64,000 nt of DNA from a bacterium BMS3Abin02. GTDB lineage: Bacteria; Actinomycetota; Acidimicrobiia; Spongiisociales; UBA4744. The stretch covers positions 89,608-153,607 of the forward strand of contig BDSU01000037.1 of the NCBI GenBank assembly GCA_002897675.1, written 5' to 3'. This document shows, piece by piece, positions 8,169 through 15,937 of this stretch; position 1 is the first letter of the stretch, and every line of letters starts with the position of its first letter. Below the pieces are notes generated by a model. It had not been told where the DNA came from. It did no database searches and was given only the letters and a program-made list of their open reading frames with translations. Made by a program: the position numbers and the translations under genes.

Positions 8169-9349
8169 ATCGCCGCCCCCGTGTCCCTGTCGAAGAAGTG
8201 CAGCTTGGAGCTATCAATGAACAACTTCACTTTCTCGCCGAGCTGCGGGGCCGTGTCGGGATTGACACGGGCCGTGAACTTGGTGAGATCTCCCAGGACC
8301 GACGCGTCCTGGCCCTGGTCGGCAATCAGCTCCTGGATGTCGGGAGTGACCACCGGTGGGACCTGCATCTCGAAGTGCACGAACGCTTCCGAGCCGAGCT
8401 GCTCGACGAGCCCTACCGTGACCTCCAGTTGCTGATCTTCCGGCGCACCGGGAACGGCCGAGGCCATCTCGAAAACCTCGGGACGGATGCCGACCACCAG
8501 CTCTTTTCCGACATAGCGGCTGAGACCCGGACGTTGGGCAAGGAGCTCCGGAGCGATATGCAGCCGTTCGACACCGAACGAGGCGAACACCTTGTCGCCT
8601 TCACCTTCCAGAGTCCCGTAGACGAAATTCATCGACGGTGAGCCGATGAACCCGCCCACGAAGATGTTGACCGGATGGTCGTAGAGAGCGCGTGGCGTGT
8701 CGACCTGCTGCAAGGTTCCCTTGCGGATGACCGCCACACGGTCACCCATCGTCATCGCCTCGACCTGATCGTGAGTCACATACAGCGTGGTGGTCCCGAG
8801 CCGGGCATGCAGCTCGCCAAGCTCAGATCGCATCTGCACCCGCAGTTTCGCGTCGAGGTTCGACAGCGGCTCGTCCATCAGGAACGCCTCCGGCTCACGT
8901 ACGATCGCCCGACCCATCGCGACTCGCTGCCGCTGGCCACCGGAAAGAGCCTTGGGTTTCCTCGCAAGGAAGTCGGTGATCTCGAGGGTCCTGGCAGCGT
9001 CTTCGACCCTGGTCTTTATCTCTTCTTTGGGAAGCTTCCTGAGCTTGAGACCGAACGCCATGTTGTCGAAAACGGACATGTGCGGATACAGCGCGTAGTT
9101 CTGGAACACCATCGCGATGTCCCTGTCCTTCGGGGGAACGTCGTTGACGACCTTGTCCCCGATGCGCACCTCCCCCTCGGTGATCTCCTCGAGACCGGCG
9201 ACCATGCGCAAGAGAGTCGACTTGCCACATCCGGACGGACCCACCAACACGACGAATTCACCGTCACCCACATCGAAACTCACATCTTCGATCGCCCGCG
9301 TCCCCCCCGGATAGACCTTGCCGACCTGATCGAAACGAATACCCGCCAC
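8162..9349 (-). CDS. ABC transporter ATPase, MalK/MsmK/UgpC (carbohydrate) type
   Basis: 395 residues from a GTG at 9349, preceded by GGAGG at a five-base spacing; a GTG at 9361 is the alternative. The ATPase core shows Walker A GPSGCGKST, the Q-loop MVFQNYALYPHMSV, signature LSGGQRQR, Walker B and the switch His in YVTHDQVEAMTMGD. The C-terminal 140 residues form the MalK-type regulatory/OB region. No permease or binding-protein gene is adjacent. In actinobacteria such orphan ATPases (for example MsiK) can power several sugar importers, and that is the likely role here, by inference. Confidence 0.93.
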   Translation of the reverse strand: MAGIRFDQVGKVYPGGTRAIEDVSFDVGDGEFVVLVGPSGCGKSTLLRMVAGLEEITEGEVRIGDKVVNDVPPKDRDIAMVFQNYALYPHMSVFDNMAFGLKLRKLPKEEIKTRVEDAARTLEITDFLARKPKALSGGQRQRVAMGRAIVREPEAFLMDEPLSNLDAKLRVQMRSELGELHARLGTTTLYVTHDQVEAMTMGDRVAVIRKGTLQQVDTPRALYDHPVNIFVGGFIGSPSMNFVYGTLEGEGDKVFASFGVERLHIAPELLAQRPGLSRYVGKELVVGIRPEVFEMASAVPGAPEDQQLEVTVGLVEQLGSEAFVHFEMQVPPVVTPDIQELIADQGQDASVLGDLTKFTARVNPDTAPQLGEKVKLFIDSSKLHFFDRDTGAAIY

Positions 9350-9408
9350 GGTGTCCTCCACCCATCTCGCGCTACAGCTGCCAAAATAGCAAAAAGAAGG
9401 GAGCCATG

Positions 9409-10119
9409 ATGACTGACAGACGTGTGCTCGTGATCACGGGAGCGACCGGAGGCCTGGGCACTGCGCTGGTTCGTAGGCTCACCGCTTCCGACTATCGATT
9501 CGCCGCAACCTACCTCGTCCCCGAGGAAGCGCGGGTTTTCGAAGAGACCGTGCTCCTCGGTGAAGACCGGCTCCTCCTTGCACGAGTCGATGCCGCGGAC
9601 ACGCAAGAGGTGGAAGCGTTCATGCAAAATGTGGCGGAGCGCTTCGGGGCCATCGACGCGCTCTGTTGTCTCGCGGGCAAATGGGCCGGCGGTCGCGACG
9701 TCGCCGACACCGACGATGTCCGGTTCGACCGGATGATCGACACGAACCTCCGGTCTGCGTTCGTGGCGGTCCGGGCCGCGCTTCCCTACCTGAAGATGGC
9801 CCATTGGGGTCGCATCCTGCTGATGGGGAGCCGTGCGGCCGTCGACGCTCCGGCAGGACAAGCTGCGTTCAACGTCGCCAAAGCCGGTGTCGTGGCACTC
9901 GCCAAATCGCTCGCCCAGGAACTCGGAGGCGATACTGTCACAGCCAACGTGATCCTTCCCTCGGTCATCGACACGCCGGCCACGCGAAAAGCGCTCCCCT
10001 ACGCCGACTACATGGACTGGCCCACACCCGACGAAATCGCAGCGGTGATGGAGTTCATGCTGAGCGAGGCGAGCGGCACAATCTCCGGCGCAGCCATCCC
10101 CGTGTACGGAAAGGCTTGA
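9409..10119 (+). CDS. Short-chain dehydrogenase/reductase-fold protein with Phe in place of catalytic Tyr
   Basis: 236 residues. The start at 9409 suits the AGAAGGGAG ribosome site (five-base spacing) better than the ATG at 9406. Rossmann fold: TGATGGLG nucleotide loop, NLRS with Asn113, GSRAA with Ser141. The normal YxxxK motif reads FNVAK: Phe154 replaces the proton-donating Tyr (codon TTC) while Lys158 is kept. Without the Tyr, classical reductase activity is doubtful. It may be a non-canonical enzyme or a nucleotide-binding protein. It is single-copy, divergent from the ATPase gene and convergent with the exonuclease. Confidence 0.9.
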   Translation: MTDRRVLVITGATGGLGTALVRRLTASDYRFAATYLVPEEARVFEETVLLGEDRLLLARVDAADTQEVEAFMQNVAERFGAIDALCCLAGKWAGGRDVADTDDVRFDRMIDTNLRSAFVAVRAALPYLKMAHWGRILLMGSRAAVDAPAGQAAFNVAKAGVVALAKSLAQELGGDTVTANVILPSVIDTPATRKALPYADYMDWPTPDEIAAVMEFMLSEASGTISGAAIPVYGKA

Positions 10120-10123
10120 TCTT

Positions 10124-10813
10124 TCAACATCCTGGCCACTCCCCGACGATCGAAGGACGATCGGCGCCGATGCGTGCCAGGTACTCGTTGAGGTCGTCCC
10201 TCCATGTGCGATACGCCTCGATCTGAAGCGCGACGAGGTCGGTGCCGTCGAGATGCAGCGCGGGATATCTGGCGGCGAGAGCGCGAGCAACGCCGGCGGT
10301 GGTGATTGCGTCGGCGGCCGCCCGGTGCGCTCCCCCGATGTTCACCCCGTAGTGTTTGGCAGTGACCGCCAGGGGGCGCTTGCCTTTCCGATAGCGGTCG
10401 ACGTGCCGGTCCAGGACCAGCGGATCGACGATCACCGCCGGTGGGACACCAGGCAGGGTGCCGAGTTCGTAGCGGGCCAGCTCCTTGGCGAGGAGCGGCC
10501 AGTCATATGGCGCGTTGTAGATCGCGATCGGGATCTCGTCGTGAACGAACCGCCGGATGGCGGTAAGCGTCTCCCCGAGCACGTCCGCGGGATCGCCGCC
10601 CCGCTCTCGAAGTTCGGCGCTCGTGATCCCGGTGATCTCGGCGGCGGCTCGTGGCATGGGAATCCCGGGGTTGATCAGCCGGTTCACGATCTCTGTCGCT
10701 GTGCCGTCCGGGGCGACTTCGACAAGCGCCACTTCGACGATACGATCGGTCGCCGGGTCGACGCCGGTGGCTTCGAGATCGAGAGCGGCAAGTGGTCCTG
10801 TGTGCCAGCTCAT
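10124..10813 (-). CDS. DEDDh-family 3'-5' exonuclease (DnaQ-like)
   Basis: 229 residues from an ATG at 10813. Exonuclease motifs are clear: ExoI AALDLEATGVDP (Asp-x-Glu), ExoII-type region AIYNAPYDWPLL, and ExoIII with GGAHRAAADA (His then Asp five residues later). It resembles the proofreading epsilon subunit and stand-alone DnaQ-like RNA or DNA exonucleases. There is no polymerase or UvrC-like fusion partner. The role is probably DNA or RNA end trimming; the substrate cannot be told from sequence. Confidence 0.92.
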   Translation of the reverse strand: MSWHTGPLAALDLEATGVDPATDRIVEVALVEVAPDGTATEIVNRLINPGIPMPRAAAEITGITSAELRERGGDPADVLGETLTAIRRFVHDEIPIAIYNAPYDWPLLAKELARYELGTLPGVPPAVIVDPLVLDRHVDRYRKGKRPLAVTAKHYGVNIGGAHRAAADAITTAGVARALAARYPALHLDGTDLVALQIEAYRTWRDDLNEYLARIGADRPSIVGEWPGC

Positions 10814-10883
10814 GCCGCCACGGTAGCCGACGCGTGTGACAGCAAGCCGGCCTGGGTATTCGCGATAGGTACACTGGAACACG

Positions 10884-11066
10884 ATGGGACGCTCGCTCAG
10901 ACTGGCGCTCGTTGTATTCGTGTCGGCCCTTCTCGCCAATGTGGGGGTCCAGGGCCTGTGGCCTCACCGGAGCATCGACTGGTATGTGGCGGTAGTCGTT
11001 GCCGCCGCCACGGCCGTCACGTTGGTCGTGGTCGACCGATTCTCTTCTCGACGCATCGGCCGGTAG
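10884..11066 (+). CDS. Small two-helix membrane protein, unknown
   Basis: 60 residues with two hydrophobic segments (about 6-24 and 33-49) separated by a short polar loop (WPHRSIDW) and a basic C-terminus. The hydrophobic pattern suggests a genuine small membrane protein. The start is an ATG about 70 bases upstream of which the exonuclease gene begins on the other strand. No family was recognised, and expression is unproven. Confidence 0.55.
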   Translation: MGRSLRLALVVFVSALLANVGVQGLWPHRSIDWYVAVVVAAATAVTLVVVDRFSSRRIGR

Positions 11067-11175
11067 GCACGTACGTGGCTCGAACCCTCGGTAACCGGCT
11101 AACCTATGTCATGCCCGAGTCATTTCGGGCCCCGCAGTCGGTCCTTCATGGTAAGGATCGGCCCATTCGGTCCTC

Positions 11176-11218
11176 GCGATTCCCAGGAGTCCGCAGCTCG
11201 AACACGCGCGGGAATCGC
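11176..11218 (+). promoter_or_regulatory. Hairpin in the cold-shock gene leader
   Basis: A nine-base inverted repeat, GCGATTCCC and GGGAATCGC, with a 25-base loop lies in the roughly 200-base leader before the cold-shock gene. Structured leaders are usual for csp mRNAs and can act as thermosensors. The pairing is seen; the role is inferred. Confidence 0.35.
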
Positions 11219-11273
11219 AATCCGGGTACCGATCCCGGCGCGTCGACATGGCGCACGACCCAGGAGGTCGACA

Positions 11274-11477
11274 ATGACAACATCCGGAACCGTCAAATTC
11301 TTCAACGAACAGAAGGGGTTCGGCTTCATCACGTCGCCGGATGGAGACGACGTGTTCGTTCACGTATCCAACATTGTGGGGGGCGAATCCCGCTCGCTCA
11401 CGGAGGGCCAGTCGGTTCAGTACGAGACCGCACCGGGGCGCAAGGGTCCGGAGGCGGTCAACGTCAGGCCTGTCTGA
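11274..11477 (+). CDS. csp: Cold-shock domain protein
   Basis: 67 residues from an ATG at 11274 with a perfect AGGAGG six bases before it. A single cold-shock OB-fold: the RNP1 motif KGFGFIT and the RNP2 motif VFVHVS bind single-stranded RNA or DNA. Product acts as an RNA chaperone. The next gene starts one base after the stop, so the two are probably made together. The long structured leader suggests post-transcriptional control. Confidence 0.97.
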   Translation: MTTSGTVKFFNEQKGFGFITSPDGDDVFVHVSNIVGGESRSLTEGQSVQYETAPGRKGPEAVNVRPV

Positions 11478-11478
11478 C

Positions 11479-11745
11479 ATGGCACGACGTGGCGCTCAAG
11501 AAATGGCGAAGCGGGCCAGGGAGCGGGCCCGCCAGAAACGGCAGGAGGCGAAGCGCGAACGGCGTCAGTCCGCCTCCGCAGACGCCGCCGACCCGACGGA
11601 TGCGCCCGACGAGGCCGGACTGATGGAGGAATTCCGAGTACTGAGCGAACGTCATGCCGCCGGCCTCCTCGCTGGGGACCTCTACACAAAAGAGCGCCAT
11701 CGGATTTTCGTCGAGCTCGGTATCGAGTCTGAGGAAGCCGACTGA
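11479..11745 (+). CDS. Small basic protein with SHOCT-like C-terminus
   Basis: 88 residues. The first 35 are an Arg/Lys-rich helix (MAKRARERARQKRQEAKRER), then an Ala/Asp linker. The last 35 have the pattern FRVLSERHAAGLLAGDLYTKERHRIF, like the short C-terminal oligomerisation (SHOCT) motif. It starts one base after the csp stop and probably depends on it for translation. The charge pattern suggests nucleic-acid or ribosome association. Unknown function. Confidence 0.7.
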   Translation: MARRGAQEMAKRARERARQKRQEAKRERRQSASADAADPTDAPDEAGLMEEFRVLSERHAAGLLAGDLYTKERHRIFVELGIESEEAD

Positions 11746-11751
11746 GGCTTC
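11734..11751. terminator. Possible hairpin terminator
   Basis: GAAGCC and GGCTTC form a six-base stem with a six-base loop over the stop codon of the csp-linked gene, between it and the convergent tRNA pair. There is no clear T tract, so it is weak as a terminator. Confidence 0.3.
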
Positions 11752-11771
11752 TGCCGGGTAGGCGTCTCACG

Positions 11772-11847
11772 TGGTAGCCCCGACCAGATTCGAACTGGCG
11801 TTACCGGCTTGAGAGGCCGGCGTCCTAGGCCGCTAGACGACGGGGCC
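11772..11847 (-). tRNA. tRNA-Glu (CTC)
   Basis: The minus strand folds as a complete cloverleaf: 7-base acceptor GGCCCCG with CGGGGCT, D arm GTCTAGCGGCCTAGGAC, anticodon loop CTCTCAA between CCGGC and GCCGG (anticodon CTC), T loop TTCGAAT, and an encoded CCA end. It lies 24 bases after tRNA-Gln and is probably co-transcribed with it. It differs from the tRNA-Glu(TTC) at 26.4 kb at the anticodon and at one D-arm base. Confidence 0.95.
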
Positions 11848-11871
11848 GAGCGCGGCGAAAGCATCGCTCGG

Positions 11872-11943
11872 CTCGGGGGGAAGGACTCGAACCCTCAATG
11901 ACAGGACCAGAACCTGCTGTGTTGCCAATTACACCACCCCCGA
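11872..11943 (-). tRNA. tRNA-Gln (CTG)
   Basis: Cloverleaf on the minus strand: acceptor TCGGGGG with CCCCCGA, discriminator G, anticodon loop TTCTGGT between GCAGG and CCTGT (anticodon CTG), and T loop TTCGAGT. The CCA end is not encoded (CCG follows). If the GltX at 29.2 kb is non-discriminating, this tRNA would be charged through Glu-tRNA(Gln) and the GatCAB amidotransferase encoded at 42-45 kb. Confidence 0.93.
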
Positions 11944-11986
11944 AAGGGACCATTACGGTACCGAAGGGGGTTGCTCTCGGCAAAAC

Positions 11987-12901
11987 TCACCGGGCTCGCA
12001 GACGCGGATCGAGAATCTCGCGCAACCCCGAGGACACCAGGTAGAACGCCCCGGCAAAGAGCGACAGCGCTGCGGAGGCGGACACCAGCGCACTCCACGG
12101 CACCACACCGCTGAACGATCTCGCGGAAGTGATCCCGAAAAAGACGATCGCTCCCCAGCTGACGAGCGACTCCGTCTGTCCGAGGAACGCCGCGAATCCG
12201 TGGGCGACGATCGCTCCGACGACCGACAGCATCATGTACAGGGCTGCCAGGGGCAGCAGGTGTGGCACGAGGTGCCGGACCAGGATATGCAGGCCTCCTC
12301 CGCCGGCCACCCTCGCAGCCTCGATGAAGGGTTCGGCCATGACCTTGAGTCCCTGACTCCGCATCACGATCGCCCCCGCACCGAGACCGTTGATGAGCCC
12401 GAACACCAGCCCGAACCGGACCGGAGACAACTCGACCTGCTCGGCGATGATCAGCACGAAGATCGGTGCAGGCAACAACAGAAAGGCATCGGAGACATGG
12501 GACAACACGCCGTCGACCCATCCCCTGTAGAAGGCTCCCAAAGCTCCGATGAACGTCGCGATCACGCCTGTCGTGATCGCCGCGGTGAGCGCTACCACCC
12601 ATGCGGGTCGCGAGGCCGCCAGGATCATGCTGAGCACGTCACGGCCGAGGGCGTCGGTCCCGAGCAGATGCGCGGAAGACGGATCGGCGGGATGCATCAT
12701 CGTGAAATCGAATCCGACCAGCGGATCGTAGATCTTGGCGGGCCAGACCGTCCTCAGCAGCAGCGGATGGATCAACGCGGCGACCCCGAACAGCAGGATC
12801 AGTCCGAGCCCGACCACGGCGGTCGGACTCCCCCAGACGGCCCGGAGAGACCTGCGGATGCTTCGCCGGCGTGCTCGAATGCGTTCGATCACGAGTCTCA
12901 C
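11987..12901 (-). CDS. Peptide/nickel-type ABC transporter permease (DppC-like)
   Basis: 304 residues from a GTG at 12901 that overlaps the preceding permease stop (GTGA). About six membrane segments. The binding-protein-dependent permease (EAA) loop is visible in EPFIEAARVAGGGGLHILVRHLVPHLLP, and an N-terminal HLLGTDALGRDVLSMI block is diagnostic of DppC/OppC. It would pair with the upstream DppB-like subunit, but that partner lacks its N-terminus and no ATPase or binding-protein genes lie nearby, so the transporter is probably dead. Confidence 0.9.
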   Translation of the reverse strand: MRLVIERIRARRRSIRRSLRAVWGSPTAVVGLGLILLFGVAALIHPLLLRTVWPAKIYDPLVGFDFTMMHPADPSSAHLLGTDALGRDVLSMILAASRPAWVVALTAAITTGVIATFIGALGAFYRGWVDGVLSHVSDAFLLLPAPIFVLIIAEQVELSPVRFGLVFGLINGLGAGAIVMRSQGLKVMAEPFIEAARVAGGGGLHILVRHLVPHLLPLAALYMMLSVVGAIVAHGFAAFLGQTESLVSWGAIVFFGITSARSFSGVVPWSALVSASAALSLFAGAFYLVSSGLREILDPRLRAR

Positions 12902-13797
12902 GCCGCCCTCCAGATCCGCGGGTCGAGCACCGCCTGCATGATCTCGAACACGAGGCGCACGACGAGTGTGAACACGCCGATCAGCAGCAAGATATCCATG
13001 ACGACCGGCATGTCCTGCGCCGACACCGCATCGAAGAGCAGCGTGCCCATCCCGGCCCATCCGACGGATTCTTCGATGATGATCAGGCCGCTGAGCAGGT
13101 AGGGAAGGCTGACCACGAGCCTGCCGAGGACCGGCAGCACCGCATTTCGCGCGGCATGGTGGTCCCGCACGACTCGATCCGAGAGCCCTTTGGCGGTAGC
13201 GGCCATCACATAGTCCTCGTGCCTGACGGCGGCGATGGACGTTCTCATCACGAGCAGGAAATCACCATAGGAGAGCACCGCGAAGGCGATCGTTGGAACT
13301 GCGGCCAGAAAGAGCACATCGATCGCGACGCCCAGCATCCCCCGGTAGGCCCACCACCCCACGGAGACTCCCACGACCAAGGCGAGTCTGCCCGGCAGGG
13401 GCAGACTCCGTCGCTTTCTCGAGACTCGAGCCCCGACGGCCCCGACGGTGAACACGAGGAGCGTGGCAATCACGATCGTGATGGTCATTCGTCCCATCAC
13501 GGCTGCACGATCGACCCCCAGCCAGTCGACGGTGGAACCCAACACACCGTTGCGCACGTCGGCCAGCCGGTTCCGGAGGACGTAGACGAGAATGAATCCG
13601 AGGAACGGGGGAAAGATCGTGTAGGTGGTGACGGCGAGGAACGTCAGGGCCCTTCCCCTCGCGCCGCGCCGCCAGCCCGCTATGCGTCCCAGCCACGAGC
13701 CAAACAGGTACGCAACCCCGATTCCGACCATGAACACGAGAGCGGTCGCAGGAATGGCCTTCATCAACTCCCCCGGCCCCACCCAGCCCTCGTCCGC
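12898..13797 (-). pseudogene. DppB-like ABC permease, 5'-truncated next to an HNH gene
   Basis: Homology to DppB/OppB permeases runs from ELMKAIPATALVF (an ATG at 13764 is the only good start) to the C-terminus DPRIWRAA, about 288 residues. The EAA loop lies in YVMAATAKGLSDRVVRDHHAARNAVLP. Intact members have a first membrane helix and a large external domain of about 100 residues before this point; here they are missing. The frame upstream of 13797 runs through the 3' end of a 13E12/HNH gene out of register. The gene was therefore most likely cut by insertion or rearrangement. It still overlaps DppC in a GTGA. Confidence 0.75.
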
Positions 13798-13798
13798 C

Positions 13799-15037
13799 CT
13801 AGGGCGATTGGCCACAGGTCGTGTAGCGGTGGCCAAGTCTGCTGGTCCATTCGTGGCCGCCGTTCGGAAGGGACCGGTACGTCCATCCCGCGTGATGGCG
13901 GATGCGATGGTCATGTCGGCACAGAGGTGCCAGGTTGGTGGGATCAGTGGGCCCGCCCTGCGCGTAGGGATCTCGGTGGTCGAGGTCACAGTCGGCGGCA
14001 GGCATGCGGCAACCGGGAAACACACAGGTTCGATCACGAATCTCCACGAAACGTCGTTGCTCGACGGAAGGCCGACGACGGGTGATCCCGTCGTGGAGTG
14101 CAAGCCCGGTGTCGGGATCGGTGACGACGAACCGCCACTCGGCCCGCTCCTGCCGCCCGACCACCTGACGGGCGATGTCGGCGATGACGGGCCCGTATCC
14201 GGCCAGCTCACCCGGAGCTTCCGACAGACCAGTCAAGGTTTCGAGATCGACGTGGATGTCGACGACCCCTCGATCAGCGGCGACAGTGCCGCCGGCGGCG
14301 GCAAGGAGGTCCATGAACACGTCGGCCCGAAGCTGGTCCATGGTGCGAGACTCATCGGGGGCTCTGAGGGTTCGAGCCAACCGGTTGATCCTGCGGGTTA
14401 TGGCGGCCACCCGATGCGGCGGCAGGTCGAAACCCGACAGATTGGCGGTCCCTGCTTCGTTGGGCTCCACGATGACCCTGCGCTCTGCCACTGCATCGTC
14501 GTAGCGTCGTTGGGCCTGCTGCGGGTCCACTGCGATGCAGAGCCGCCGTAGCCGAGCCGTCAGCTGGCCGACCGTCAACTCCGGGGCCAGGTCGATCACC
14601 TGATCGACGACGTCCCGGGCGGTCTCGACCGGGAGATGCGAAGTGGCCACGATGATGGCTTTGGCGCGACGCACGTCGATGTCGCCGGCAGCCAACAGTT
14701 CCCACACCTGCGGGAGCCGCTGCTCGAGGTCGAGCGCCCAACCCAACTCGATGTCTGCGGCGCGGCGGGTCAGGTGCAGCGCCGCGCGAATCTCGGCAGC
14801 CGCCGACTCCTCGGCCAGTTGCCGATCGTCGCCGAGTTGGTGCATGCGGTCGACAACGGCAGCCATGTCTTCATACACACGGGCCGTGTAGCACGACACC
14901 ATCCGCTGATGGGCGCGCAGCACCACGATGCGATCATGGCCGGACAACTCGCCGACGTCGATCGACGCCAGGAACCCGGCCAGAGCCGGGCCCGGCTCCA
15001 TCTCATCCAACCCTTGGGGAATCAATCCATCGAACAT
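13799..15037 (-). CDS. DUF222 / 13E12-repeat family HNH endonuclease-like protein
   Basis: 412 residues from an ATG at 15037 (an ATG at 15055 is an alternative). The DUF222 part runs to about residue 320 and is alpha-helical, with RAHQRMVSCYTARVYEDMAAV and RRAKAIIVATSHLP. The C-terminal HNH domain is RDRTCVFPGCRMPAADCDLDHRDPYAQGG, then NLAPLCRHDHRIRH, with Cys pairs and the catalytic His-Asn-His. Mycobacterial 13E12 repeat proteins belong here and several are LexA-regulated. A LexA box overlaps the start codon here too. It abuts a truncated permease, which fits the view that this family spreads. Nuclease activity is inferred. Confidence 0.9.
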   Translation of the reverse strand: MFDGLIPQGLDEMEPGPALAGFLASIDVGELSGHDRIVVLRAHQRMVSCYTARVYEDMAAVVDRMHQLGDDRQLAEESAAAEIRAALHLTRRAADIELGWALDLEQRLPQVWELLAAGDIDVRRAKAIIVATSHLPVETARDVVDQVIDLAPELTVGQLTARLRRLCIAVDPQQAQRRYDDAVAERRVIVEPNEAGTANLSGFDLPPHRVAAITRRINRLARTLRAPDESRTMDQLRADVFMDLLAAAGGTVAADRGVVDIHVDLETLTGLSEAPGELAGYGPVIADIARQVVGRQERAEWRFVVTDPDTGLALHDGITRRRPSVEQRRFVEIRDRTCVFPGCRMPAADCDLDHRDPYAQGGPTDPTNLAPLCRHDHRIRHHAGWTYRSLPNGGHEWTSRLGHRYTTCGQSP

Positions 15038-15044
15038 ATGTTCG
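15031..15044. promoter_or_regulatory. LexA (SOS) box
   Basis: CGAACATATGTTCG is a perfect 14-base palindrome matching the actinobacterial LexA site CGAAC-N4-GTTCG. With the preceding T the match to TCGAAC-N4-GTTCGA is 15 of 16. A TACGAT -10-like element at 15046-15051 (minus strand) puts the predicted transcript start inside the box and makes the mRNA near-leaderless. Repression by LexA, released by DNA damage, is the natural reading. Confidence 0.8.
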
Positions 15045-15131
15045 CATCGTATCATGCCCCACCGACAGAAAACACCCCCTTGACGGAGAAAGCCGTCACG
15101 TGTCCTGACCCGAGGACATGAAACGGAAAGG

Positions 15132-15263
15132 GTGGGGAACGCACCTGGCGGCGCCCACGCCCGGCTCCTCGAGTTGAGCCACGCGACGGGAACAACTCTC
15201 ATTGAAACGGTCCGAGATGCCGCTGAAGCTCTACGGCGGCAGCGCATCGACCGGCACTTGTGA
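15132..15263 (+). pseudogene. RHH-type antitoxin remnant
   Basis: A 43-codon frame from a GTG reads GGAHARLLELSHATG, then TTLIETVRDAAEALRRQR. This matches the helix-turn-helix part of ribbon-helix-helix antitoxins (VapB/MazE class), which normally continue for another 30 or more residues into a toxin-binding tail. Here a stop follows at once, overlapping the toxin frame as GTGA. The tail appears deleted together with the toxin's first strand. Recognition rests on pattern only. Confidence 0.45.
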
Positions 15264-15517
15264 TCGGGCCTCCAGATACGTTCGGGCCCGGCTTCCCCTT
15301 CGTCATCGTGACCCCACTCACGACCAGCCGGCGGGGCCTGTCGCTCCACGTCGAGGTAGAGGCAAGTTCGGACACGGGTATCGACCACACCAGCTATGTC
15401 CGATGCGAGCTGATCCGCTCGATCAGCCGAAACCGCCTTGTCCACCGTCTCGGCAGCATCGGCCCCGACGCCAGTAGTCAGGTCGCAACCGTCATCAAGA
15501 CGCTGCTGAACTACTGA
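15245..15517 (+). pseudogene. MazF/PemK-type toxin, N-terminus deleted
   Basis: The frame from HRPALVIGPPD through FPFVIVTPLTTSRRGLSLHV, then SYVRCELIRSISRNRLVHRLG and VATVIKTLL, follows the MazF/PemK endoribonuclease family from its second strand to its C-terminus. The first strand and Arg/Gly start (about 20 residues) are missing. The only start left is a GTG at 15260, inside the RPxLV strand. It overlaps the antitoxin fragment, so one deletion probably removed the end of the antitoxin and the beginning of the toxin. Activity is unlikely. Confidence 0.5.
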
Positions 15518-15937
15518 CCGACCGACACAGCCGGTCGTTACCAAACCGTTCCTCGAAGCACCGATCCCGGACACCCGACGAGATGTGCGTTCGTTCGCCG
15601 CACTTGGTGATCGGCGTGGTGTCGCCGGGATCGTTCAACTGGGCAGGTCCAGGGGTCACTCGCCTGTCGGTGCACCCGCCCACCCCAGCCAGAGCGTGGC
15701 CGGGCCGAGAAGGATGTCGAACCCGAGCAGGTGGAACTCCCGATCCTCCGGCCACACAGTAACCGACTCCGCTGATGTCCTCCCGGCGTAGCCGGGAGCC
15801 TCTTGTAAGAGAACCAGGAGTTGATCACAGGGGAAGTAGGCACTTTGAATGCCGGGGTCACCCTCCGGACAAGAACTTGTCACACTCTTGGGTCTCTGAT
15901 GCGAGTTAAGGGTATGAGAACAACAGAGGAGGTATGG
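15518..15937. other. 420-base stretch with no convincing gene; hairpin and palindrome before the sigma gene
   Basis: No frame here looks like an intact protein. Two structures stand out. CTCCCGGC-GTA-GCCGGGAG at 15780-15798 could end transcription. GACAAG-AA-CTTGTC at 15868-15881 is a palindrome 50-60 bases before the ECF sigma start and could be its promoter/operator. Confidence 0.4.
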
